The notes beneath the pieces were generated by a model that had not been told where the DNA came from, searched no databases, and saw only the letters and a list, made by a program, of their open reading frames with translations. A stretch of DNA of 64,000 nucleotides from positions 1-64,000 of the forward strand of contig NZ_JADMUF010000005.1 in NCBI RefSeq assembly GCF_015546965.1. Direction: 5' to 3'. This DNA comes from Collinsella aerofaciens. GTDB lineage: Bacteria > Actinomycetota > Coriobacteriia > Coriobacteriales > Coriobacteriaceae. The stretch's first letter is position 1, and each line of letters begins with the position of its first letter. Below, piece after piece: positions 28,048-36,284 of the stretch. The translations under genes and the position numbers were made by a program.

Positions 28048-29901
28048 ATGCCGCTTTTCTCGCAACATACCGCCCGGTTCTCGCCGGACGTTCCCTTGGA
28101 GGGCACCAGCTCTCGCGAGCTGCTCAAGCGGTACCAGCCGCTCGAGACACTTGCGACCGGCGGTTTTGGCTCCATCGAGATCTGCCGCGACACGCACCTG
28201 CGCCGCCGCGTCGCCATTAAGCGCATCCCCCTTATCAACGGTGCCGGCATGCCCGCCAGCGACATCATGGATGTCCTGCGCGAGGCGCACACCGCCGCCA
28301 TGCTTCAACATCCCAATATCGTGCAGGTCATCGACTTTACGCACGACACAGCCTATGCCTACCTGGTTATGGAATATGTCGATGGCATGTCGCTGGCCGA
28401 ATTTTTGCATCGCGTGGACGGCCACTCACTTACCTTTGACGAGGCCGCGGCCATTGCCGATGCCCTGGGCCAGGCGCTCACCTTCGCCCATAGTAATGGC
28501 GTACTCCACCTGGACATTAAACCCGCCAACGTGCTCATCAACCACTCGGGCAATGTAAAGCTCACCGACTTTGGCATGGCGCGACTGTCGTCCGCCGGTG
28601 GCTTTGGCGGTTCGTGCGGCGGCACCATCGGCTACATGCCGCCCGAGCAGCTCGATATCGAGACCGGCACGGTCGACGAACGCGCCGATGTCTTTGCCCT
28701 CGCCTGTGTGATCTACGAGGGCCTGTGCGGCAGCGCTCCCTTTATGGCGGCCACGCCCGCCGACTCGCTCGGCCGCATCATCGGCGGCGCCACCTACCCC
28801 AGCGAGCTCATCCCGCACTTTCCCCCGGGAGCCGAGGCTGCGCTCATGAGCGCGCTCTCCCCCATGCCGCAGGACCGCCCCAACAGCATCGAGGCATTTT
28901 GTGACCAGCTCCTTGCCGGTCTGGGCAGCGTACGCGAGGGCCGTCGCAGCCTGGAGCAAATGGTTGGCGAGCTTTCGGATGACGAGCAGGAGCTCGACGA
29001 TATCGAGCCGTCGCACTACGAAGGCGACGCCATCGAGGTCGACCCCGCACTCGGCTGGGCGGGCGTGCGCTGGAGCCATGCGCGTGACTACACCATGCAC
29101 GCTATCTCGGCGCTAACGTGTGGCACCTTTAGCTTTTTGCTGATGCAAACGGCCGGAGTCGCGGCACTTCCCGGCCTGGTCATTGCGGCTATCGCGATCG
29201 GAGCGGCGGCTGGCCTGGCCCCCCAGATCGGCTCGGCCATCTCGGCTGTGGGCTTTTTGGTGCTCATGGCCAACGCCACCATGCAGGCGCAGGGCATCCT
29301 GTCGATGCTGCCCGTCGCGGTGATCTTTGCCGCCGCCATGTCCGGTTGGTGGATCGCCTGGGGTCGCACCGAGACTGCCGCGAGCGCCGCGCTCACCTGT
29401 GCACTCGCGCTTGGCTGTCTGACCGGCAATACCTTCCTGGCAGCTGGGGTCGCCGCCGGCGTCGCGTCATTTTGGCTCGGCCCGGCAAGCGCCGCCGCGG
29501 CAACGGGCATGGGCGCGCTTTTTGCCCGTCTGGCCACGGTCGCGCTTTCAGCCGGAGGCGTGCTGGGGCTCGGTAACGTTGCCGCAGCGCTGGGAGACCC
29601 GCTCCTTTGGGCTGCCTTTGTGCTGGTCGCGGCAACTGCCGCAGCGTCATCCGCGCTGCTCAATGCCCATGCCAAGCGTGCCGATCAGGGCTCAAACCTT
29701 GCCGCAATCGCCGCCATCGCTGTCACCGGCATCGGCTGCGCAGCGGCGTCCTGTCTTGCACACCATATGGAAATTGCCAGCCTTGCAGCCGCGGTCATCG
29801 CCAAGGCGGCGGTTGCGGGAATCCTATCCTCTATAATCGTTGGGATATGCCTATATTTGCTCGGATACCAAAGAACCTATACGGAGAGTGATCTTTCGTG
29901 A
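28048..29901 (+). CDS. Membrane Ser/Thr protein kinase of non-RD type
   Basis: This 617-residue kinase has an N-terminal catalytic domain (about 28-290) with GGFGSI at the nucleotide loop, Lys58 (VAIK), Asp174-Phe-Gly (TDFGMA) and APE-like PPEQL. The usual HRD is His154-Leu155-Asp156 (HLDIKPANV), so the arginine that contacts the phosphorylated activation loop is missing. Such non-RD kinases are often not controlled by loop phosphorylation. From about residue 350 the protein has many hydrophobic spans and no extracellular domain. I chose the ATG at 48 after GAGGG; a TTG two codons earlier is weaker. Its stop overlaps the FhaA-like gene start, so it opens the large signalling operon. Confidence 0.88.
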   Translation: MPLFSQHTARFSPDVPLEGTSSRELLKRYQPLETLATGGFGSIEICRDTHLRRRVAIKRIPLINGAGMPASDIMDVLREAHTAAMLQHPNIVQVIDFTHDTAYAYLVMEYVDGMSLAEFLHRVDGHSLTFDEAAAIADALGQALTFAHSNGVLHLDIKPANVLINHSGNVKLTDFGMARLSSAGGFGGSCGGTIGYMPPEQLDIETGTVDERADVFALACVIYEGLCGSAPFMAATPADSLGRIIGGATYPSELIPHFPPGAEAALMSALSPMPQDRPNSIEAFCDQLLAGLGSVREGRRSLEQMVGELSDDEQELDDIEPSHYEGDAIEVDPALGWAGVRWSHARDYTMHAISALTCGTFSFLLMQTAGVAALPGLVIAAIAIGAAAGLAPQIGSAISAVGFLVLMANATMQAQGILSMLPVAVIFAAAMSGWWIAWGRTETAASAALTCALALGCLTGNTFLAAGVAAGVASFWLGPASAAAATGMGALFARLATVALSAGGVLGLGNVAAALGDPLLWAAFVLVAATAAASSALLNAHAKRADQGSNLAAIAAIAVTGIGCAAASCLAHHMEIASLAAAVIAKAAVAGILSSIIVGICLYLLGYQRTYTESDLS

Positions 29902-30911
29902 ACTTCCTGAACATCTTCGAGGACCACGTGGCCGGCATCTTCGGTGCCACCCGTGCCCCGTTCTCCTTTAAGAAGCTTGCCAAGCAGGCCGCTCGCGACA
30001 TGGAGGATCAGACTCTGGTGATCAACGGCGTCAACACGGCGCCGGCACTCTATACCATCCTTATCGCCGCCGACGACGATCCCATGCTCGCCCCGTTCTA
30101 CCCCGAGCTTTCGCGCGAGGTCCGCGAGTTTGTGAAGGCGCAGGCCGAAAAGCGCCGCTATGTCTTTGTCGGCGAGCCCCTCGTGCGCTTTATGATCGAT
30201 CCGCAGCTGCGCGCCGGCAAGTTCTCGGTCTTTGCCGAGAACGTCGATGCGCCCACGCTCGGCCGCCTGTACGAGGAAGAGCGCGCCTACCAAAACGGCC
30301 TGGGACAGAATAACTCGGCCGCAAGCCGCGCCGCCAGCGCCCCGCGCGCCGGCCAGCAGCAGTTTGCTGCCCCGCAGCAGCAGCGCCCCGCCGCCATGCC
30401 CCAGCAGCAGCCGACGCCTCGCGCCGCCGCTCCCGACCCGCTTGCCGTGGCAGACCCCTTCGCGCCTAGCGTCCCCGACCCCGCCGCCGCACCCATCCCG
30501 GTGCCGCAGACCGTCTCGCGCGACGCGCTTGCCGGCATGGGCGGAGCCGCCGCGACCGGTGCCGCCGTGGGCCTAGGCGCCGCAGCCGGCATCGCCTCCA
30601 ACATGGCGAGCACTCGCGCCCCGCAGCGCCCGCTCGCCCAGCTCGTCGACGTCGTGAGCGGCGAGAGCCATAGCATCACCTCCGCACAGGTGACCATCGG
30701 TCGCGAGCGCTCAGTTTCCGACATTGCCCTGCGCGACCCCAACGTGTCGCGCCGCCACGCCCAGCTCACCTTTACGGGCTCGGATTGGTCGATCGAGGAC
30801 CTCAATTCCACCAACGGCACGCTCGTCAACAACCGCCGCATTACGCGCTGCCCGCTGCGCAACGGCGATCTGCTGACGTTTGGCCTGAGCACCTTTGAAT
30901 TTAGGGGATAG
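29898..30911 (+). CDS. fhaA: FhaA-like protein (DUF3662 plus FHA)
   Basis: This 337-residue protein has an N-terminal DUF3662 domain (about 1-115, FEDHVAGIFG...FSVFAENVD), a Gln/Pro/Ala-rich linker (about 130-250) and a C-terminal FHA domain with IGRERSVSDI, SRRHAQL and NSTNGTLVNN. In mycobacteria FhaA binds phosphorylated membrane partners such as MviN and acts on cell-wall synthesis. The gene starts with GTG overlapping the kinase stop by four bases. Its place before FhaB, PP2C and the SEDS-PBP gene matches the actinobacterial cell-division signalling cluster. Confidence 0.9.
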   Translation: MNFLNIFEDHVAGIFGATRAPFSFKKLAKQAARDMEDQTLVINGVNTAPALYTILIAADDDPMLAPFYPELSREVREFVKAQAEKRRYVFVGEPLVRFMIDPQLRAGKFSVFAENVDAPTLGRLYEEERAYQNGLGQNNSAASRAASAPRAGQQQFAAPQQQRPAAMPQQQPTPRAAAPDPLAVADPFAPSVPDPAAAPIPVPQTVSRDALAGMGGAAATGAAVGLGAAAGIASNMASTRAPQRPLAQLVDVVSGESHSITSAQVTIGRERSVSDIALRDPNVSRRHAQLTFTGSDWSIEDLNSTNGTLVNNRRITRCPLRNGDLLTFGLSTFEFRG

Positions 30912-30917
30912 TCGCTT

Positions 30918-31334
30918 ATGAACATCGATATCGTCCTTTTTGCAGGCCGCATCGTCCTGGTCGCCCTGCTCTATATCTTCCTGTTCGCCGTCATGAAGAC
31001 CGGCGTGGGACTTGTGCGCGGGCAGCGCCGCGACTCGGCTATCTGGACGATTGATGTGGACAAGGGTCCGCGCGGTATCCGCGGCATCCACGTAGACATG
31101 CTCGGCCCCGTCATCGTCGGTCGCTCGCCATCTTCGGACATCTGCATCAACGAACCGTTCGTCTCGGCCTCGCATGCGCGCTTTTCGCTGCAGGGCCCGG
31201 CGCTCATCATCGAGGACCTCAACTCGCTTAACGGCACGCTCGTCAACGGCCGCCAGCTCGTGGAGCCCGCGACGCTGCGTGAGGGCGACGAAGTCCAGAT
31301 TGGCGACGTGGTCATGAAGGTGAACCGTCGATGA
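30918..31334 (+). CDS. fhaB: FhaB/FipA-type membrane FHA protein
   Basis: This 138-residue protein has one N-terminal transmembrane segment (about 8-28, VLFAGRIVLVALLYIFLF) and one FHA domain with VGRSPSSDI, ASHARF and NSLNGTLVNG. Homologues in actinobacteria (FhaB/FipA) bind phosphorylated division proteins. It starts six bases after the fhaA stop and overlaps the phosphatase gene by four bases (ATGA), so all are co-translated. Confidence 0.9.
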   Translation: MNIDIVLFAGRIVLVALLYIFLFAVMKTGVGLVRGQRRDSAIWTIDVDKGPRGIRGIHVDMLGPVIVGRSPSSDICINEPFVSASHARFSLQGPALIIEDLNSLNGTLVNGRQLVEPATLREGDEVQIGDVVMKVNRR

Positions 31335-33265
31335 TCGACGAGGAGAACAAGTCCGCAACTATGACCGAGGCACCGGCTGCCGCCACAGCTGTGCCGGCCC
31401 ACGCCGCTCCGGCGGGCTCCAAACCCGTGGAGCCCGAGGACACCGTGTTCTCCCTGCCTCTTTCGCATGTAACGCATGATATTTCGGATCTCGCCGATAA
31501 CGAGGACGAAGAGGATGCCGCAGCGGCGCCCATCGGCGCACATGTTGCGGAACAGCCCACAGCGCCCGAAGCAACCCCGGCGCCGGCTCACTTTGCAGAG
31601 CCCGTCGCCGCGGCAATCAACGAGAGCGCTGCGGTGTTTGCGGCACCCGAGCCCGCCGCGCCGGCGTTTCCCATAGCCCCGGCATCCGAGGTTGCGCCCG
31701 CGTCTACGTCGGCGCCCGAGGCAGGGCCATCCCCCGAGGACGGCCCTGCACCCAGGACCCCGCAGCCTGCGCCCGCAAGCGAGTCCGATACCGTGGCCGA
31801 GCCCGCCACCCATTCGCAAAACACGCCCGCGCCGTCGCACTTTGCGACGCCCGAGCCTATAGACGTCAGCCCGCAAGATGACGAGTCGACCGCCCGCGTT
31901 TCCGAGGAGCCCGACTCCCCGGACACCGGTGATTCCGAATCAAACGCCGAGACCGACACCGTCTCTCCCGGTGACACCGCCGAGATCGACGTTGCTGCCG
32001 TTGAGGCCAAGCTCAAAGACCCCGGCTCGACCATGAGCTTTGAGCCCCTGACCGAGGAGCGCATCGAGACCGACTCGACCTATGACGCCGGTACCACCAC
32101 GCAACTCATGTGGGGCGCCCGCTCCGACGTTGGCTGCGTGCGCCCGCACAATGAGGATTCCTACCTGGTGCAGTCGCCGCTCTTTTGCGTATGCGACGGC
32201 ATGGGCGGTCACGCCGCCGGCGAGGTAGCCTCTTCCATCGCCGTCGAGACTATTGCCAAGACGGCCCCGCAGTCCGCCGACGCAGCGCGCCTGGCCGCAG
32301 CCGTCGAGGCCGCTAACGCCGCCGTAATCGAGGCCGCCTTGAACGGCCTGGGCAAGCCCGGCATGGGCTGCACAGCCACTTGCGCCTATATCGAAAACGA
32401 CACGCTCGCCATCGCCCACGTGGGCGACTCTCGCGCCTATCTGCTCCACGAGGGCACGCTCATCCGCGTGACCCGCGACCACTCCTACGTGGAGGAGCTC
32501 GTGGACGCCGGCGAGATCACGGCAGACGAGGCTCGCGTCCACCCCAACCGTTCGGTCATCACCCGTGCGCTGGGCTCGGACCCCGCCATGTATGCCGACC
32601 ACTTCACTCTGCATATCGAGGAAGGCGACCGCCTGATCCTGTGCTCTGACGGCCTTTCGAGCATGATTCCCGATAGCGATATCGAGAACATCGCCACGCA
32701 ATCCTCAACCGCGCAAATCTGCGTCGACAACCTAGTGGACGCGGCGCTTGCCGCCGGCGGCCACGACAACGTGACCGTAGTAGTCGTTGACCTGGTTGAC
32801 GATGGCGTCATGCGCGAGGCGCAACGCGTGCGTCGCCGCAACGTTACTATCGCCGCCATCCTGGCCCTCGTCTTTGTGCTGGCAGCTGGCATCTGGGCCT
32901 ACACGGGTGTCACCGGCTCGTACTACCTGGGTACCTACCAGGGCAATGTCGCCGTCTGGCGCGGCCTGCCCGGCAAGCCGCTCGGACTCAAGCTCCACTG
33001 GCTCGAAAGCGAAACCAGCATCAAGCTGTCCGACCTGCCCGAAGACACGCAAAACCGCCTCAAGGCGGGCATTCCGCAAACAAGTGTCGACGATGCGCAG
33101 GACACGATATCCAAGTACCGCCACCAGATCGACGAGGAGCAGACCCGCCAGGTGATCGACGCGCAAACGATTCGCGACAACACCAATCAGGGATCGACCT
33201 CCGAATCAGATTCCGAGAAAACCGCCGAACAGTCCGCCGAGGCCGAAGCCTCCGATAAGAATTAG
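31331..33265 (+). CDS. pstP: PP2C-family Ser/Thr phosphatase with long low-complexity N-terminus
   Basis: This 644-residue phosphatase probably reverses the kinases' marks. Residues 1-255 are Ala/Pro/Glu-rich and likely disordered, which is unusual since family members often start with the catalytic domain. The PP2C domain (about 258-500) has the metal motifs RPHNEDSYLV, CDGMGGHAAGE and LCSDGLSSM, and GGHDNVTVVVV. One transmembrane helix follows (about 515-535), with a Ser/Glu-rich extracellular tail. The gene starts inside the fhaB stop and ends 16 bp before the SEDS-PBP gene. The disordered start may be phosphorylated and read by the FHA proteins; that is inference. Confidence 0.92.
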   Translation: MIDEENKSATMTEAPAAATAVPAHAAPAGSKPVEPEDTVFSLPLSHVTHDISDLADNEDEEDAAAAPIGAHVAEQPTAPEATPAPAHFAEPVAAAINESAAVFAAPEPAAPAFPIAPASEVAPASTSAPEAGPSPEDGPAPRTPQPAPASESDTVAEPATHSQNTPAPSHFATPEPIDVSPQDDESTARVSEEPDSPDTGDSESNAETDTVSPGDTAEIDVAAVEAKLKDPGSTMSFEPLTEERIETDSTYDAGTTTQLMWGARSDVGCVRPHNEDSYLVQSPLFCVCDGMGGHAAGEVASSIAVETIAKTAPQSADAARLAAAVEAANAAVIEAALNGLGKPGMGCTATCAYIENDTLAIAHVGDSRAYLLHEGTLIRVTRDHSYVEELVDAGEITADEARVHPNRSVITRALGSDPAMYADHFTLHIEEGDRLILCSDGLSSMIPDSDIENIATQSSTAQICVDNLVDAALAAGGHDNVTVVVVDLVDDGVMREAQRVRRRNVTIAAILALVFVLAAGIWAYTGVTGSYYLGTYQGNVAVWRGLPGKPLGLKLHWLESETSIKLSDLPEDTQNRLKAGIPQTSVDDAQDTISKYRHQIDEEQTRQVIDAQTIRDNTNQGSTSESDSEKTAEQSAEAEASDKN

Positions 33266-33281
33266 AAAGGGAGTGCCGCTT

Positions 33282-36152
33282 ATGAGTCGCCGCAACACCG
33301 AGCTGCTCTTGCTCATCGCCTCGGCGTTCCCCGTCATCCTGCTGTATGCGATGTACGTCCTCACCGCGGGCGCTGCCATCTCCTTTGAGACGCTCGCCGT
33401 ACCGATCGGCCTCTTTGCCGCCTTTGCCGCGGCCCACATTGCCGTGCGCATCTTGGCACCCGGTGCCGACCCCGCCATCCTGCCCATCGTATTTATACTT
33501 TCGGGCATCGGCATCACGTTCGTGACGCGTCTCGCCCCCGCTCTCGCCATCTCACAGCTCATCATCCTGTTTGTCTCGGTGGCGCTCATGGTGGGAACGC
33601 TTGCACTAGTCAAAAACCTCGACGTGGTCATGCGCTACAAGTACACCTTTGGCATCATCGGCATCATTCTGCTGATGCTGCCTATCTTTATCGGCACCAC
33701 GATCTCGGGCTCCAAGCTGTGGATTCGCATCGCGGGCTTTACCATCCAGCCCGGCGAGTTCGCCAAGGTCTTTATCGTCCTGTTCCTGGCCGGCTACCTG
33801 GCCGAGAACCGCGAGCTGCTCTCCATCTCCAACCGCAAGATTCTGGGCTTTAAGATCCCTCGCCTGCGACTGCTGCTGCCGCTGTTTGCCGTGTGGGGTG
33901 TGTGCCTGCTCGTCGTCGTCTTCGAACGCGACCTGGGTTCGGCCGTGCTGTTCTACACCATCTTCTTGCTGATGCTCTACGTTGCCACGGGGCGCTTTTC
34001 GTATGTCGTTATCGGCCTTGCGCTCTTAGCTGTTGGAGCCGTGGGCGCCTACAAGTTCCTGTCGCACGTTCAGGTGCGTTTCCAGGTTTGGCTCGATCCG
34101 TTTAAGGACGCCCAGGGCCAGGGCTACCAGATCGTCCAGTCGCTCTTCTCGCTTGCCGATGGCGGTCTGGTCGGTGTTGGCATCGGCAACGGCATGGCCA
34201 ACAACATCCCTGTCGTCGAGTCCGACTTTATCTTCTCGGCTATCGGCGAGGAGATGGGCCTTTTGGGCGGCGGCGCCGTGCTCATCCTGTTTATGCTCTT
34301 TGCCGTGCGTGGCCTCACCACGGCTGCCCGCGCTAAATCCGACCTCGCCGCCTTTAGTGCCACAGGCCTTACGGCCGCCATCAGCTTCCAGGCCTTCTTG
34401 ATCGTTGGCGGCGTAACCCGCCTGATCCCGCTGACCGGCGTCACCCTGCCCTTTATGAGCCAGGGCGGTTCTTCGCTGCTGGCGAGTTTTATCATCGTCG
34501 CGCTGCTGCTGCGCGCCGGCGACGAGGCAACCGGACGCGAAGCCGAGCTCACCGGCACCGGCACCATGGCCGCCATCACCGATGACCAGGTCGCATCCGC
34601 CGCTGCCCCGACCGGTACGCGTTTTGCCAGCGCACCTTCCTACAGCCACGGCAACCACTCCGCGGGTTCACGCATGCGTCGTCGCCTGCTCGACACGCCA
34701 GAGTCCGGCGTGCTCGGCCGCGTGGCACTTGCCAACCGTCTGACTCGTGCCGTGTTTGCCTTTACGGCGCTGTTCGCCATCCTTATCGGCAACCTCACCT
34801 ATGTCCAGGTCATCAAGGCAAAGGATTACCAGGACATGCCGACCAACAACCACACCATCGCCCGCTCCAAGTACATCCAGCGTGGCTCCATCATCACGTC
34901 CGACGGCGTGACACTAGCCGAGTCGCTGCAGCAGGAGGACGGCACCTACGCCCGCTCCTACCCCAACGGCAACATGGCCGCGCACGTGGTGGGCTACGTG
35001 AGCCAGCAATACGGCACCGCCGGCATCGAGAGCGTCATGAACGATACGCTCACCGGCTCCAAGGATTACTCCAGCTGGAACAACGCCATCGCGTCGCTCG
35101 CGGGGCAGACCCAGCCGGGCAATACCGCCAAGCTCACCATCGACTCGCGCATCCAGACGGCTGCCGAGCAGGCGCTCAAGGGCTTTAAGGGCGCTGTGGT
35201 GGTCATGGATCCGCGCACCGGTGCGGTCCTTGCGTGCGCGAGCTCGCCCACCTACGACAACACCAACATCGATGCGCTGCTCCAGTCGGGCGGCGGCGAG
35301 GACGGCTCCATGTACGACCGCGCCATGGACGCGCTCTACACCCCGGGCTCGACCTTTAAGGTCGTCACACTCTCCGCGGCGCTCGATACCGGCACCGCCA
35401 GCCTTACCAGCACGTACCAGGCGCCCGGCTCCATGGATATTGGCAACGCGCCGGTCACCAACTATGCCAACGAGAGCTACGGCACCATCAGCCTGCAGCA
35501 GGCCTTCGCCGTGTCGTCCAACGTCGTCTTTGGCCAGGTGGCAAACGAGGTCGGTGCCAGCTCGCTCGTCCAGTTTGCCAACGCCTTTGGCTACGGTCAA
35601 AAGCTCGGTCAGGATCTGACCACCGCGGCTTCCATCATGGCCGACCCGTCGCTTATGACCGAGTGGGAGACCGCTTGGGCAGGCGCCGGCCAGCCCGTCG
35701 GTATGGACCACACGCCTGGCCCGCAGACCACCGTTATGCAGAATTGCGTGATCGCTGCCGCCATCGCCAACAGCGGCGTGGTCATGGACCCGTTCTTTGT
35801 GTCCCAGATACTCGCCCCGGACGGAACCGTGGTTAAGACCACGCAGTCCCGCTCGCTGGGCCAGGCTGTCAGCTCTGCCACGGCCGACCAGGTCAAGCAG
35901 GCCATGCTCGCCGTCGTCCAGTCCGGTACCGGCACCGATGCCCAGATTCCGGGCGTCAAGGTTGCCGGCAAGACCGGTTCGGCCGAGATCGGCGGCACCA
36001 ACGTCAACTCTATGTTTGTTGGCTTTGCACCTTACGATTCACCCACGGTTGCCATCTCGGTAGCCCTGGAGGATTACGACAAACACGACGTCAAGGCGGC
36101 CAAGATTGCCGGCATCGTCCTGACCGCGGCGCTCGCCGCACAGGGAGCGTGA
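33282..36152 (+). CDS. Fused SEDS glycosyltransferase and class B penicillin-binding protein
   Basis: This single open frame of 956 residues joins two enzymes that are normally separate genes in this operon. Residues 1 to about 430 are a RodA/FtsW-type SEDS polymerase: many spans, WIRIAGFTIQPGEFAKV, ERDLGSAVLFY, the GYQIVQSL and ESDFIFSAIGEEMG loop motifs, and PFMSQGGSSLLAS. After a linker and one more transmembrane helix (about 495-515) comes a class B transpeptidase with the catalytic Ser690 in STFK, SSN (745-747) and KTG at 897-899. The two activities polymerise and cross-link peptidoglycan. I chose the ATG at 33282 after AAGGGAG over a GTG three codons earlier. I see no stop or frameshift across the junction, so the fusion looks intact. 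Confidence 0.93.
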   Translation: MSRRNTELLLLIASAFPVILLYAMYVLTAGAAISFETLAVPIGLFAAFAAAHIAVRILAPGADPAILPIVFILSGIGITFVTRLAPALAISQLIILFVSVALMVGTLALVKNLDVVMRYKYTFGIIGIILLMLPIFIGTTISGSKLWIRIAGFTIQPGEFAKVFIVLFLAGYLAENRELLSISNRKILGFKIPRLRLLLPLFAVWGVCLLVVVFERDLGSAVLFYTIFLLMLYVATGRFSYVVIGLALLAVGAVGAYKFLSHVQVRFQVWLDPFKDAQGQGYQIVQSLFSLADGGLVGVGIGNGMANNIPVVESDFIFSAIGEEMGLLGGGAVLILFMLFAVRGLTTAARAKSDLAAFSATGLTAAISFQAFLIVGGVTRLIPLTGVTLPFMSQGGSSLLASFIIVALLLRAGDEATGREAELTGTGTMAAITDDQVASAAAPTGTRFASAPSYSHGNHSAGSRMRRRLLDTPESGVLGRVALANRLTRAVFAFTALFAILIGNLTYVQVIKAKDYQDMPTNNHTIARSKYIQRGSIITSDGVTLAESLQQEDGTYARSYPNGNMAAHVVGYVSQQYGTAGIESVMNDTLTGSKDYSSWNNAIASLAGQTQPGNTAKLTIDSRIQTAAEQALKGFKGAVVVMDPRTGAVLACASSPTYDNTNIDALLQSGGGEDGSMYDRAMDALYTPGSTFKVVTLSAALDTGTASLTSTYQAPGSMDIGNAPVTNYANESYGTISLQQAFAVSSNVVFGQVANEVGASSLVQFANAFGYGQKLGQDLTTAASIMADPSLMTEWETAWAGAGQPVGMDHTPGPQTTVMQNCVIAAAIANSGVVMDPFFVSQILAPDGTVVKTTQSRSLGQAVSSATADQVKQAMLAVVQSGTGTDAQIPGVKVAGKTGSAEIGGTNVNSMFVGFAPYDSPTVAISVALEDYDKHDVKAAKIAGIVLTAALAAQGA

Positions 36153-36202
36153 TGCCCGTGATCGAAGCGGATACTTGGGGCGCGCCGCGGCCGATGAGCT
36201 AG
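36152..36202 (+). CDS. Possible 16-residue overlapping mini-ORF
   Basis: An ATG at 36152 shares the last base of the SEDS-PBP stop codon (TGATG) and begins a 16-codon frame (MPVIEADTWGAPRPMS), with GGGAG just before it. It could be a coupled leader peptide or chance. No family is recognised. Confidence 0.2.
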   Translation: MPVIEADTWGAPRPMS

Positions 36203-36284
36203 CGACAACGCGCCACGCGGCCCCAGCGGCCATAGATTTGGTACTACACACATCGTTGAGCGAATAAGTTAGTTAGGAGCAGGA

